The notes: generated by a model not told the origin, from the sequence alone. A stretch of 47,957 nucleotides of DNA from Chloroflexota bacterium (GCA_963170165.1 CAUJGQ010000032.1:1-47957); one strand, 5' to 3'; numbered from the stretch's first letter, positions 7,836 to 16,386 are shown. Numbers and translations: made by a program.

Positions 7836-9278
7836 CTACGCCGCCTGCCAGCGCGTGGGGGCGAACATATCCGGTGGCAGGTTGATCCCGGCCATCTCAA
7901 ACATCTCGAAGAACGAAGGACGGATACCAGTGGGGATCATCTTGCCAAGAATACGGCCATCCTGGTCGATCCCCTGGTGGTCGAACTTGAAGATATCCTG
8001 CATGGTGATCATCTGACCTTCCATTCCGGTGACTTCCGAGATATGGGTAACCTTGCGCGAGCCGTCCGGGAAGCGTGCCACCTGAATCAGCATGTGCACG
8101 GCCGACGCCACCTGTTCGCGGATGGCGCGCATCGGCAGCTCCATCCCCGCCATCAGCACCATGTTCTCGATACGCGCCAGGCCATCGCGCGGGCTGTTCG
8201 CGTGAACGGTGGAAATGGAGCCTTCGTGGCCGGTGTTCATCGCCTGCAGCATGTCGAATGCCTCGCCACCGCGGACCTCGCCCACGATGATGCGGTCGGG
8301 GCGCATGCGCAGCGCGTTGCGCACCAGCTCGCGCTGCGATACCTCATTGCGCCCTTCCAGTGACGGTGGTCGTGCCTCCAGCGTGATCACATGCTCCTGT
8401 TGCAGCTTCAGTTCGGCTGGATCCTCGATCGTCACGATGCGCTCGTCATACGGGATGAACCCAGAGAGCGCGTTGAGCATCGTCGTCTTGCCAGAGCCGG
8501 TGCCGCCGGAAATGATGATGTTGCGCTTCACCTTGACGCAGGCATCCATGAAGATCGCAGCCGGGCCCGTGAGCGCGCCGACGTTGATCAGGTCCTCGAC
8601 CTTCAGCTTGTCAACGCGGAACTTGCGGATGGTGATGGATGGGCTCTTGGGCGCGATCGGCGGGATGACCACGTTAACGCGTGAGCCATCGACCAGGCGA
8701 GCATCGACCATTGGCGATGACTCGTCCACCCGGCGGCCCAACGGCGAGATGATGCGCTCGACGATGCGCATGATGTGGACGTTATCCCGGAAGCGGACCG
8801 GCGCCCGATGCAGCTTGCCATCCCGCTCGTAGTAGATGACATCAGGCGCGTTGACCATCACTTCGGTGATGGTGGCATCGCGCAGCAACGGTTCGATGGG
8901 GCCAAGGCCCAGCACCTCATCGACGATGGCGGCGATCAACTCATCCCGCGCCAGCCCGTAGACACCGGGCGCTTCCTGTTGCAGGATCTGGCGGGCCGCC
9001 GCGTCGACCGCTTCTCGCGCCTCCGCGGCCGGCATGCGATCCAGCCGGGCCGTCTCCAGTTCCTGAATCAGGCGGCGGTGGACGCGAAACTTGATCTCGT
9101 CATTCGCGTCGGCCGGCGGCGGGCCAGGAACGATCACCGGCTCACGTCCGGCGGTGCTGCGCGGGTGTCCGCCCCCAGATGGCGGTGCCTCGCCGCTTGG
9201 CTTTGGCTCCGCCGCCCGCCCCGGGCCGCTGCCGTTGGTGGGAACCCGCCGCGGCCACTGCCAGTTTTGCTGCGTCAT
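7836..9278 (-). CDS. tadA: Tad pilus assembly ATPase TadA (CpaF-type)
   Basis: A 480-residue secretion ATPase. A Pro/Gly-rich N-terminus of about 55 residues precedes the N-terminal domain (GLARDELIAAIVDEVLGLGP) and the ATPase domain: Walker A GGTGSGKTT, the Asp box (VTIEDPAELKLQQ), Walker B RIIVGEVRGGE and the His box STVHAN. It powers Flp pilus assembly from the cytoplasm. The ATG at 9278 has GGGAG seven bases upstream; a frame extension to 9311 lacks one. Confidence 0.95.
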   Translation of the reverse strand: MTQQNWQWPRRVPTNGSGPGRAAEPKPSGEAPPSGGGHPRSTAGREPVIVPGPPPADANDEIKFRVHRRLIQELETARLDRMPAAEAREAVDAAARQILQQEAPGVYGLARDELIAAIVDEVLGLGPIEPLLRDATITEVMVNAPDVIYYERDGKLHRAPVRFRDNVHIMRIVERIISPLGRRVDESSPMVDARLVDGSRVNVVIPPIAPKSPSITIRKFRVDKLKVEDLINVGALTGPAAIFMDACVKVKRNIIISGGTGSGKTTMLNALSGFIPYDERIVTIEDPAELKLQQEHVITLEARPPSLEGRNEVSQRELVRNALRMRPDRIIVGEVRGGEAFDMLQAMNTGHEGSISTVHANSPRDGLARIENMVLMAGMELPMRAIREQVASAVHMLIQVARFPDGSRKVTHISEVTGMEGQMITMQDIFKFDHQGIDQDGRILGKMIPTGIRPSFFEMFEMAGINLPPDMFAPTRWQAA

Positions 9279-9312
9279 TCGGTTGCTCCCAGGTCGGGGA
9301 TCGTGGTGCAAA

Positions 9313-9334
9313 GGGCGGACACAGCGGTCCGCCC
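9313..9334 (-). terminator. Terminator-like hairpin between tadZ and tadA
   Basis: On the minus strand an 8-base stem GGGCGGAC/GTCCGCCC with a 6-base loop is followed by TTTGCAC. The T-run is short, so it is more likely an intra-operon attenuator or processing site than a full terminator. Confidence 0.4.
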
Positions 9335-9389
9335 CCGGGATACCTGCATCCGGCTGATCACAACGGCGGAGCCCGGCGTGCCCGCGCTG

Positions 9390-10586
9390 CTACGCACCGC
9401 GCTTGAGCAGCCTGTCGAACACGGACTTTTGGCGCGGCCGCACGCCGCCCATCATCCGGGCGAGGTCAATCAAATTGGAGCCCACCCGCGAGCCGGGCTT
9501 GGTCAGCACAATGGGCTGGCCGAGCTGGGTACTCTTGGTCACGGCTTCGTCGTAGGGGATCTGCCAGAAGACGTCATACTCGAGCGTGCGCACCACGTCC
9601 TTCTCTTTCACGGAGTTGGCGACATTGGCATGGTTGATTGCCAGCTTCACCTTCTCCCGCGGGAAGGACCAGGAACGCAGCATGTTCAGCGCCAGCACGG
9701 TGTCCTTGATGCTGGCCACATCCATGCTGGTCACTAGCAATACGACAGTCGCCATCTCCAGGGCGGCGGCGACCATCTCGTTGAAGGTGCCCGGTGTATC
9801 CAGAATCACGAAGTCGTGGGTCTGCGCCAGCAGCCGCACCGTCTGCTCGATATGGTCCGGCGTGACCACGTTCCAATCCCCGGGGTGGCTGGGAGCGGGA
9901 AGGATGCCCACGCCTGAAGAATGGCGCACCAGGTAATCCTTGATGTTGGCGCGGTCGATGCCGTCGATGCGCCGCGTGAGGTCGGCGATGTTCCGGTCGA
10001 CCGGCACATCCATCATGATCGCGACGTCACCGAAGCGGGTATCCATGTCAACCAGCGCCACGGTTTGGCCGGTCTCCCGATGCAGTGCCGTGGCAAGGTT
10101 AGTGGCGATCGTCGTCTTACCGATGCCGCCCTTGGCGCCAAACACGGTGATCACGGTGCCACCCGCACTCTGCGCTTGCGGGACCTCACCGGTCATCCGT
10201 CGCTGACGGTGGTCCTCCTGGTCCAGCACCATGCGGATGGAGCTGGTGACGGTCTCCGAATCGACCGGCTGCGTGAGGTAATCCTTTGCGCCGGCCAGCA
10301 TCGCCCGCCGCACCGATCCCCCATCCGCCAGCGACGAGTACACCACCAGCGGCAGCGACGGGTATGAAGCGGCCAGCGCTTCCACCGTCTGCAGCCCGCG
10401 CGCGACGGGCTCTTCAATCCCGACCAGCGCTACGTCCGGCTGTGCATCCTCCACCAGTGTCTGGGCATCGACGCCGTAGCCAGCCTCGCCCAGCACCGCT
10501 ACGTGCGCCAGCGACAGCATCTTGTGCAGCTCCGAGCGCCCTTCCAGGCTCCCGTCAACGATAATGACCTTCGGATTCCTCGACAT
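9390..10586 (-). CDS. tadZ: Pilus-localising MinD/ParA-like ATPase TadZ (CpaE)
   Basis: A 398-residue protein with an N-terminal receiver-like domain (1 to about 125; KVIIVDGSLEGRSEL, VVYSS, KDYLTQPVD) and a MinD/ParA ATPase (deviant Walker A FGAKGGIGKTTIATNLA near 150; DFVILDTPGTFNEMV). This is the CpaE/TadZ layout, used to place the pilus machine in the cell. The receiver domain has DG at its start where phosphorylated receivers have acidic pairs, so it is probably not phosphorylated. It follows cpaB by 45 bases and precedes tadA by 111. Confidence 0.93.
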   Translation of the reverse strand: MSRNPKVIIVDGSLEGRSELHKMLSLAHVAVLGEAGYGVDAQTLVEDAQPDVALVGIEEPVARGLQTVEALAASYPSLPLVVYSSLADGGSVRRAMLAGAKDYLTQPVDSETVTSSIRMVLDQEDHRQRRMTGEVPQAQSAGGTVITVFGAKGGIGKTTIATNLATALHRETGQTVALVDMDTRFGDVAIMMDVPVDRNIADLTRRIDGIDRANIKDYLVRHSSGVGILPAPSHPGDWNVVTPDHIEQTVRLLAQTHDFVILDTPGTFNEMVAAALEMATVVLLVTSMDVASIKDTVLALNMLRSWSFPREKVKLAINHANVANSVKEKDVVRTLEYDVFWQIPYDEAVTKSTQLGQPIVLTKPGSRVGSNLIDLARMMGGVRPRQKSVFDRLLKRGA

Positions 10587-10631
10587 CTGCGGCCTCCTGG
10601 TCGCGTCCTTGCCCCCGGGGGATGTGCGCCG

Positions 10632-11471
10632 CTATTGCCCGCTCATCAGGTCGGCGAGCGTATTGCTGGCCGGTGTCACACTGCGATGCTCATCCTCACC
10701 AAACGGCCGCAGGGACAGCCGAAGTTTGCCCAGTTCCTCTGCCATGAACAGTTTCTGCGCCTGCTCCGGCGTCACAGCAAGCGTGACGCTCTTGGCTTGG
10801 TCGGCGCTGGACGCCTTCTGCGCCCGTTCCTTCTCGCTCTGCAGCGTCGTGTCGGACTTCTCGGCAACCGCCAGCACTTGAATGTTCTGGAGAATGGTCA
10901 GCGAACTATAGGCCTTCAGCTTGTCGCTCTGGCCACCGCCGAGCGAATTGCTAGACCCGCCAGTGGTTGGCTTGCCGTTGCCATCGGTCGGCACGAACAC
11001 CTCGAACACGCCGATCACGTCCACGTAGTCGCCGGGGGCGATATGGCCGCCGGAGGCGATCACCTCGGTCACCCCCACCGCCACGGCGCGCTTGCCATCG
11101 GGGATGGTGGCGGAGAAGCCGACATCACGCACCTGGTCGGCGATTTTGTTCGTCAGCACCTGCTCGCCGGCAGCGATGCGCACGCGCGAGATCTGGCCCA
11201 CGGCCCGGTTCATCTCCTGAATGGCCAGGTTGTGCTTGGCATCTACCGGCACCTGCCGGACCTCCAGCATGCCTTCCTTGATCACCGTCCGCTCCGGAAT
11301 GTCGCGCGCGGCGAACACCACGGAGGCAGTGACAACCGGCTGATTGGCCTCCTGGCGGCTGCTGTTGAGATATGTCACCACGAGCACCGCGCTGATCGCG
11401 CCGAACGCCAGTGACAGCAACAACGCGCGCTTGGTGGACTTGCGGGAGGCGCTGAGCGCAGTGCTTGCCAT
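10632..11471 (-). CDS. cpaB: Flp pilus assembly protein CpaB/RcpC
   Basis: 279 residues from the ATG at 11471, which has GAGGG just upstream. There is one N-terminal membrane helix (about 16-36), then an SAF domain (VVFAARDIPERTVIKEGML) and the RcpC/CpaB domain (GKRAVAVGVTEVIASGGHI, GDYVDVIGVFE). In didermic bacteria CpaB works with the secretin in the periplasm. No secretin is found here, so in this lineage it may act at the cell wall instead. Gap to the TadE-like gene is 188 bases. Confidence 0.9.
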   Translation of the reverse strand: MASTALSASRKSTKRALLLSLAFGAISAVLVVTYLNSSRQEANQPVVTASVVFAARDIPERTVIKEGMLEVRQVPVDAKHNLAIQEMNRAVGQISRVRIAAGEQVLTNKIADQVRDVGFSATIPDGKRAVAVGVTEVIASGGHIAPGDYVDVIGVFEVFVPTDGNGKPTTGGSSNSLGGGQSDKLKAYSSLTILQNIQVLAVAEKSDTTLQSEKERAQKASSADQAKSVTLAVTPEQAQKLFMAEELGKLRLSLRPFGEDEHRSVTPASNTLADLMSGQ

Positions 11472-11659
11472 AGAACCCTCGCGTCGTGGTCGCATTCACC
11501 ATGGGGCCCGTTGCCCCCTGTAACTCTTGTCGGCTACCTGAGCGGGGAAGATGAGCGCTGACCGCCGCGACTTTTGGAGTTGCGTGCCACTCGCCGGCCG
11601 GCCGCACGCACAGAGCCATGACATCGGCGGGCCGTCATCCACCCAGGCGCTGTGAGCGG

Positions 11660-12106
11660 TCACTCGATGCGCATGTCTGCGGTTGATGAGAGCGCGAACG
11701 AGCCGCTCATCCCGCCACCACCCAGCAGGCTCAGCAGGCTACCGAGCGGCGTGATCAGCGAGACGTTGGCGTTCGCCCGCACACGCACGCTCTGACCGGG
11801 CACGTTGCCGCCGGGGTACGTAACGGTACAGGTGGTGCCGCTGACACCGGACGTGGAGGTCACCCGCGCGCAGATGTTGCCCGTGCTGGCGCCGGTGGTG
11901 CCCAGCCGGGCGCCCTCACGGGCCGCGTTCGTCAGCGTCACCCAGCTTTGAAAGATGCGGCCAAAGTCGATGATGCCGAACACCAGCACCGCCAGCAACG
12001 GCAGGACCAGTGCAAACTCTACCAGTGCGGTACCGCGCTCGCCCGGGCCGTGCCGGCGTCGCGTCCCCCACCCGCCTAAGGAAGCCGCTCCGGATGTTTG
12101 GCGCAT
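11660..12106 (-). CDS. tadE: TadE-like pseudopilin/membrane protein
   Basis: 148 residues. A basic N-terminus leads to GERGTALVEFALVLPLLAVL, the TadE motif with a Glu five residues after a processing-site Gly, then a hydrophobic helix and a short extracellular domain with two cysteines (NICARV, GTTCTV). Minor pseudopilins of this kind support Flp fibre assembly. The ATG at 12106 has GGAGG seven bases upstream. It lies between flp and cpaB on the same strand, downstream of a terminator-like hairpin. Confidence 0.88.
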   Translation of the reverse strand: MRQTSGAASLGGWGTRRRHGPGERGTALVEFALVLPLLAVLVFGIIDFGRIFQSWVTLTNAAREGARLGTTGASTGNICARVTSTSGVSGTTCTVTYPGGNVPGQSVRVRANANVSLITPLGSLLSLLGGGGMSGSFALSSTADMRIE

Positions 12107-12227
12107 GTCCACGCCTCCAACTACAGCGTGCAGAGGTTCCCCTACCGGTGGTATCGACGGAGGGCCACTGCCGCTTTAGACCGGCGGCCCAGCAGTTTGG
12201 TTACCAGCTGCGGGGAGCAAAGCCGAA

Positions 12228-12258
12228 ACGCCCCGCCGGCCATGAACCAGCGGGGCGT
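12228..12258 (-). terminator. Partial terminator after flp
   Basis: A 9-base GC-rich stem (ACGCCCCGC with GCGGGGCGT, 13-base loop) lies 24 bases beyond the flp stop and is followed on the minus strand by TTCGGCTTTG. It would let abundant pilin message end here while a fraction reads into tadE and the assembly genes. This arrangement is common for Flp loci. Confidence 0.55.
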
Positions 12259-12281
12259 CGGGGCTCGTCATGTGACCTGAG

Positions 12282-12473
12282 CTAGATGGCGTCCGCGACT
12301 TCCTGGAACTTGTCGGACACACCCTCGCCGAGCGCGGTGGTGGCGGCGATGCAGACGGCCGCGATCAGGGCCACGAGCAGGCCGTACTCAGCCATGGAGG
12401 CGCCTTCCTCGCGGTTGCGCAGGGAGTGCATGCGGGCATACAGGCTCAGGATGCTGTTGTTGATGCGCGTCAT
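12282..12473 (-). CDS. flp: Flp-family type IVb major pilin
   Basis: 63 residues. A leader of about 25 residues ends at G before ASMAEYGLLVALIAAVCIAA, the type IVb prepilin motif with Glu at mature position 4 and Tyr at 5, followed by a short charged tail. It is the major subunit of the Tad pilus and would be processed by a TadV/CpaA prepilin peptidase, which is not in the window. AGGAGAGG lies before the ATG. First gene of the minus-strand operon. Confidence 0.95.
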   Translation of the reverse strand: MTRINNSILSLYARMHSLRNREEGASMAEYGLLVALIAAVCIAATTALGEGVSDKFQEVADAI

Positions 12474-12811
12474 ATTGGTGTCCTCTCCTTAGTGTGGTAT
12501 GGAGTGATGGCTTCCAGTGACTGATCGAGGGCCGCCGCGGTAGCGGTCGGCGGCTTCTGACTGTAGTTCACCGTATGGGCGGTCTCCCGCGCTCCGGCGG
12601 CGGAAGAGAACCTGACAACCAGTCGCTGCGTCTCGCTTCCTCTTTGGCCACCTCCTCGGGTTGCTCCGCCTGCCGTCTGCCGGCTGCGGTCGGGATCCAT
12701 GCTCGGTTGCGCTGCATTCCGGCTGGACCTTGTCACCCTGACACTCACTACTTCGGAGATTCGGGGCTGAGCAATAGGGGTAGCTGCTGATGAAACGCAG
12801 TTACCTGACTG
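12474..12811. other. Intergenic region upstream of flp
   Basis: 338 bases without a supported gene. It should contain the flp promoter; TACAGT on the minus strand at 12560-12565 is a weak -10 candidate. An imperfect stem (12780-12787 with 12797-12804, seven of eight paired) lies just after the methyltransferase-like stop and could help end that transcript, but no T-run follows. Reading frames here look like shadows. Confidence 0.4.
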
Positions 12812-13444
12812 CTAGTACAGAAACGGCACCAGCCGGTAGCGCACGGTCTGCAGGTACTCTTGGTATGCCGGGTCGGCGCTTAGGAAAGCCTCTTCCTTAC
12901 CGATCCGCACCAGTTGAAAGGTGCTGGCAAACAGCATGACTAGGACATTCCACAGCGTGGGATTCTCCAGCAGGTATCCGGCATTCGTGATCAGGTAGCT
13001 GGCATAGGCCGGGTGTCGCACCACGCGATACGCGCCACGCGTCTGGACGCCGCGATTCGCCGCCACCAGGCCGAACGAGCGTCCGAGAGAACCAAGACTG
13101 AGCGCAGCCAGCACAGCACCGCCGGTCTGCACCAGCACCCAAGCGGGCTCCAGCCCGAACAGCGCATGGTCACCGGGGCGGGCCGCCAGCATCCCAAAGG
13201 AGCCAATGCCGGTCGCCAGCCAGGCAACCGGATCGACGCTGGTGCCACGTGGCCGCCGCCGGACCACGATCAGCAGCGCGGCTACCGTCTCCTGCGCCAT
13301 CAGCCCCAGTCCCACCGGCCTGCCCGTGGCCCGCCATTTCTCAAAGTGCACCAGCGCGAAGAACAGCAGTGCACCCGCCAGCAACGACGTGGAGACGAGC
13401 CACCACCAGTCGATCCTGCGCCTGGCCTGCGCCACCGGAGTCAT
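12812..13444 (-). CDS. Isoprenylcysteine carboxyl methyltransferase-like membrane protein
   Basis: 210 residues from the ATG at 13444, which has a GAGGTGG site. Five or so membrane helices are followed by the family hallmark GAYRVVRHPAYASYLI and a C-terminal EEAFLSADPAYQEYLQTVRY. These residues form the S-adenosylmethionine pocket in ICMT/PEMT-type enzymes. Bacterial members methylate lipids or other small hydrophobic substrates; the substrate here is unknown. Upstream in-frame starts at 13507 and 13522 are possible but would overlap the structured leader. Confidence 0.8.
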   Translation of the reverse strand: MTPVAQARRRIDWWWLVSTSLLAGALLFFALVHFEKWRATGRPVGLGLMAQETVAALLIVVRRRPRGTSVDPVAWLATGIGSFGMLAARPGDHALFGLEPAWVLVQTGGAVLAALSLGSLGRSFGLVAANRGVQTRGAYRVVRHPAYASYLITNAGYLLENPTLWNVLVMLFASTFQLVRIGKEEAFLSADPAYQEYLQTVRYRLVPFLY

Positions 13445-13460
13445 GCCCCACCTCGCATAC

Positions 13461-13512
13461 GGCGTGTGTGACCACGCCTGAAACGGCGTGGCCCCTACCG
13501 TACTCATCGGTA
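13461..13512 (-). promoter_or_regulatory. Leader with mutually exclusive hairpins before the methyltransferase-like gene
   Basis: Read on the minus strand: a small stem (TACCG/CGGTA, 13496-13512), then CCACGCC (13485-13491), GGCGTGG (13472-13478) and CACGCC (13461-13466), then the ribosome site. The middle segment can pair with either neighbour (7 or 6 bases), so two alternative hairpins compete. The nearer one ends about 16 bases before the start codon. This is a switch-like layout; no known riboswitch class is recognised. Confidence 0.5.
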
Positions 13513-13561
13513 AGGGCCGCAATAGCCAACAGGGAGTGGCGGCAAGCCGGCGGCAAATGGC

Positions 13562-14050
13562 CTAGCGATCCAGAGGCGGTATCTGGGCCTCCGGACGGTG
13601 CGGCGTCAGATCGGGTATGCCTTCCAGCTCCAGGTGAACGGTGAGCAGCGCCCCTTCGCCCTCGAAGGTGCCGCCCGTTCCCTCGCCTTCCCCGGCGATT
13701 GTGCCGGTGACGCGTGCGGCGCCCGTCGCGGCGGCAAGTGTCCCCTCCCCGGCCGTGATAGCAAACCGCAGATCCAGCCGTGCGGCGGCAACCAGGCCAT
13801 CATCGTCCGTGATTTCCGCCGCCGTGCCGGACTGCAAAGTGCCATAGAGCTCGTCACCGCCGGGCATCACCAGCGTCAAATCACCCTCGCGGACCTGTTC
13901 GCTCGTCATGGGCCAGCGCACCGAGCACATGATCCGCCAGCCTTGTGATGGCTGGCCCTCCCCCTCCAGCACATAGGTCCGGCCGCCGTCCAGGAAGCCT
14001 TGCCGGTCAACAATCACGGCGGCAAAGTTCACGTCAAGCACCTGAAGCAT
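13562..14050 (-). CDS. Unknown protein, possibly beta-barrel (allene-oxide-cyclase-like)
   Basis: 162 residues, no signal peptide or membrane helix. The sequence is rich in Gly and alternating beta-type stretches: YVLEGEGQPSQGW, REGDLTLVMPGGDELYGTLQ, GEGTLAAATGAARVTGTIAG and GTFEGEG. The order loosely resembles small lipocalin- or allene-oxide-cyclase-type barrels with a GATG-like turn, but I cannot assign a family. The ATG at 14050 is preceded by GAAAGG at some distance; a GTG at 14053 is equally possible. It faces away from the sigma-factor gene. Confidence 0.6.
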   Translation of the reverse strand: MLQVLDVNFAAVIVDRQGFLDGGRTYVLEGEGQPSQGWRIMCSVRWPMTSEQVREGDLTLVMPGGDELYGTLQSGTAAEITDDDGLVAAARLDLRFAITAGEGTLAAATGAARVTGTIAGEGEGTGGTFEGEGALLTVHLELEGIPDLTPHRPEAQIPPLDR

Positions 14051-14218
14051 CACCGGGCGCCTTTCTCTTCACGTCCATGACAGGCGCGCGCGCCTGCGAT
14101 GGCAGCGTAGCACCGCCGGCTGTTCGGGTCCGTCGCCCGATCGGCGCAATCCACGGCGGTGACGCAGCGCCCCACGCCAGCCACGAGCATGAGAAAATGG
14201 GGCGCGGAGCGCCCGCCC

Positions 14219-14821
14219 ATGCAACAGGATCGCCTGCTGGACGTTAAGGATGATGAGCCACCGGCCACCGGCGGAACGGTGATCGATGGCACGTTGCGCC
14301 GGGCGATGGCACGGGATCAGTCCGCGTTCGGAGCGCTCTACGAAGCACACGTTGAGCGTATACACCGGCACGTACGGTACCGCGTCACTGATCCCAACAC
14401 AGCGGAGGACATTACGGCGCAGGTGTTCTTGCGTGCCTGGCAGGCAATCGACCGCTACCGCCCGGTAGAAGGGCGGCCGTTTCTGGCGTGGCTGTTCACC
14501 ATCGCCAACAACTTGATCGTCGATCATCACCGTCGCGGTGGGCGGGTTACCACCGGGATTGATCCGGCCCGACATGCGGCCACAACCGAAAACCCAGAGG
14601 AGGCGGCGGTCAACGCTGACCTCCAGGCGCAGCTGGCGGCCGCGATTCGCCGGCTTAAGCCGGAGCACCAGCTCATCGTCTCGCTTCGGCTGATCGAGGA
14701 TATGGAGTACGAGGATATCGCCCGCGTGATGAATAAGAAGCCGGGTGCCCTGCGCGTCACGCTGTTTCGGGCGCTGGCCGCGCTGCGCGATGATCTCAGC
14801 AAGCGGGGGATACGGCCATGA
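14219..14821 (+). CDS. ECF-type RNA polymerase sigma factor
   Basis: About 200 residues with sigma region 2 (DQSAFGALYEAHVERIHRHV, then DPNTAEDITAQVFLRAWQAI) and region 4 (RLKPEHQLIVSLRLIEDMEY, EDIARVMNKKPGALRVTLFRA). It directs RNA polymerase to a dedicated regulon. The stop overlaps the next start as ATGA, so the downstream DUF5667 membrane protein is translationally coupled and probably a regulatory partner. The start is uncertain: ATG 14219 has GGAG nine bases upstream, lying in the loop of a 6-base hairpin (GGGCGC/GCGCCC, 14200-14214). ATG 14189 and GTG 14159 are alternatives. Confidence 0.9.
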   Translation: MQQDRLLDVKDDEPPATGGTVIDGTLRRAMARDQSAFGALYEAHVERIHRHVRYRVTDPNTAEDITAQVFLRAWQAIDRYRPVEGRPFLAWLFTIANNLIVDHHRRGGRVTTGIDPARHAATTENPEEAAVNADLQAQLAAAIRRLKPEHQLIVSLRLIEDMEYEDIARVMNKKPGALRVTLFRALAALRDDLSKRGIRP

Positions 14822-16314
14822 GGCATACCCTCGCACAGGCGCTAGACGACTGCATCACCCGCATCCGGCGCGACGGCGACTCCATCGAGCACTGCCTGGC
14901 GGCACACCCACAGCATGCCGCTCAGCTGAAGCCGCTGCTCGTGCTCGCCCAGCGCATGACTGCCGAAACTGCCCCGGCTGCCCGCCCCGACGCGCGGCAG
15001 CGAATCGACCGGCGCCTGGACCAGCTGCTCGCGACACATCGGGCCCCCCTCTGGAGCCGCATCTTCCCCCCCGCAGCGTACCGCCTGGCACTTGGCTCGG
15101 CGGTAGCGATGGTGGTGCTTGCGGTGATCGCGTTCGCCGGCGCCGGAATTGCGGCCCAGCAAGCGGTGCCAGGTGACACGTTGTACGGCGTCCGGCTCGC
15201 CACGGAGCGGGCAGAGATGGCGGTTCGGCGTGACGCCCCGCTGACCGAGCACCAGCGCCTCAGCACGCGCCGCCTGGCTGAGCTGCGTGCCCTCGTCGAG
15301 CGTGGAGACACGGTGAACGGCGCGCAGGCCGCCAAGCGCTACGAAGCAGAGCACCAGGCGCTGCTGCGGGCGGCTGCGGCCGCGCCACCCGTGCAGGCCG
15401 AGGCGGCCCAGCGGCTGGCGGCAGCACAGGTCATTGAGCTGGCGGCACTGCGTGACCGCACCGGCGCGACGGCGGCGCCGGTATCCGAGTTGCTGGCGCG
15501 GCTGGGTAGCCAGACGCCACCAGCATTGGCGGTGGCCAAGAGCGGTGACGCGAGCACCGCAGAGGCAGCGCGAGCCGCACCGCCGCCGGCCAGTAGCCAG
15601 CTCCCCGCCCCAGCCGGGCACGCGCCGGCCGCTCGTTACGCGGGCGTTTTTGTTCAGTTGCTCTCCACCACCGCGGCGGCGGAGCGCGCAGGCGTCATCA
15701 CCGCTGCCCAGTCCGCGGAACTAACTGTGCTCCTCTCCAGCGCATCAACGCTGAATATCGGCGGTGAGCATGCCGTCGTCGCGACGGCAGTGGGACGGCT
15801 GGGCGCCGCCCTTGCGGCCTGTGTTGCCGGTGGCTGCGCCACTCAGGCGGCGCTGACACCGCTGATTGAATCAGTCCACGCCTCGGCGCTCGCCCTCGGC
15901 TTGCCGCCGCCGCCGGCGCTGATGGTGCAGTCGTCACCGCCGATCGCCGCGCCGCGCGTCGCAGCCTCGCCTGCCGCTCGTCCCGCGGCCACGACACCCG
16001 TAGCTGCGCCTCGCTCCGCGGCCACATCCGCGCCGCCGGCACCAACGCGGGTTGTGACCGGCAGCCAGCCTGTGCCGGCTGCCAGCGGCGCCGCGGCGGC
16101 GCCACCCGTCCCCGCGGCGGGGAGCGGACCGGTCAATGTGGCCACACCGTCCGGCACCGAGGCGGCCGCTCCGGCAACCAGAGCAGCGACTCCGCCGCCT
16201 GCCGCCATGGCACCGACGACCATCACCGCCACGCCCACTGCGACGCCGGCGCCGGTTCCATCGCCACCTGCAGCCACCGCCGGCCCAGCATCGCAGCCAA
16301 CGGCAGCCCGCTAG
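14818..16314 (+). CDS. DUF5667-domain membrane protein, likely sigma-factor partner
   Basis: 498 residues. The cytoplasmic N-terminus (1 to about 85) resembles anti-sigma partners (ALDDCITRIRRDGDSIEHCL, AAHPQHAAQLKPLL). A single helix at about 92-113 follows, then the DUF5667 motif AVPGDTLYGVRLATERAEMA and a long helical extracytoplasmic region. The last 150 or so residues are Pro/Ala/Thr/Ser-rich low complexity, likely an extended wall-spanning tail. The four-base overlap with the sigma gene suggests it senses the envelope and holds or releases the sigma factor. That role is inference. Confidence 0.82.
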   Translation: MRHTLAQALDDCITRIRRDGDSIEHCLAAHPQHAAQLKPLLVLAQRMTAETAPAARPDARQRIDRRLDQLLATHRAPLWSRIFPPAAYRLALGSAVAMVVLAVIAFAGAGIAAQQAVPGDTLYGVRLATERAEMAVRRDAPLTEHQRLSTRRLAELRALVERGDTVNGAQAAKRYEAEHQALLRAAAAAPPVQAEAAQRLAAAQVIELAALRDRTGATAAPVSELLARLGSQTPPALAVAKSGDASTAEAARAAPPPASSQLPAPAGHAPAARYAGVFVQLLSTTAAAERAGVITAAQSAELTVLLSSASTLNIGGEHAVVATAVGRLGAALAACVAGGCATQAALTPLIESVHASALALGLPPPPALMVQSSPPIAAPRVAASPAARPAATTPVAAPRSAATSAPPAPTRVVTGSQPVPAASGAAAAPPVPAAGSGPVNVATPSGTEAAAPATRAATPPPAAMAPTTITATPTATPAPVPSPPAATAGPASQPTAAR

Positions 16315-16377
16315 GACGCTCGCCGCCGCTTCGGATTGGCATGCAGCTCGACAGACGGAGAGTCTGGATGGGGCGCA

Positions 16378-16386
16378 TGCTACAAT
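16378..16386 (+). promoter_or_regulatory. Extended -10 promoter for the PEP-synthase-domain gene
   Basis: TGC-TACAAT has the extended -10 form (TGnTAnAAT) and explains the lack of a -35 match. The start codon is 44 bases downstream. The same TGCTACnAT string precedes ftsY. Confidence 0.5.

Noticed and set aside
12470-12748. 92-residue minus-strand frame upstream of flp
   Set aside because: Composition is non-protein-like, it has no ribosome site and overlaps the expected flp promoter.
14069-14836. 255-residue antisense frame over the sigma gene
   Set aside because: It is a shadow of the sigma-factor reading frame, common in high-GC DNA.
16000-16314. Tandem repeat or recombination hotspot in the GC-rich 3' end of the DUF5667 gene
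   Set aside because: It is low-complexity Pro/Ala/Thr coding sequence with no regular repeat unit.
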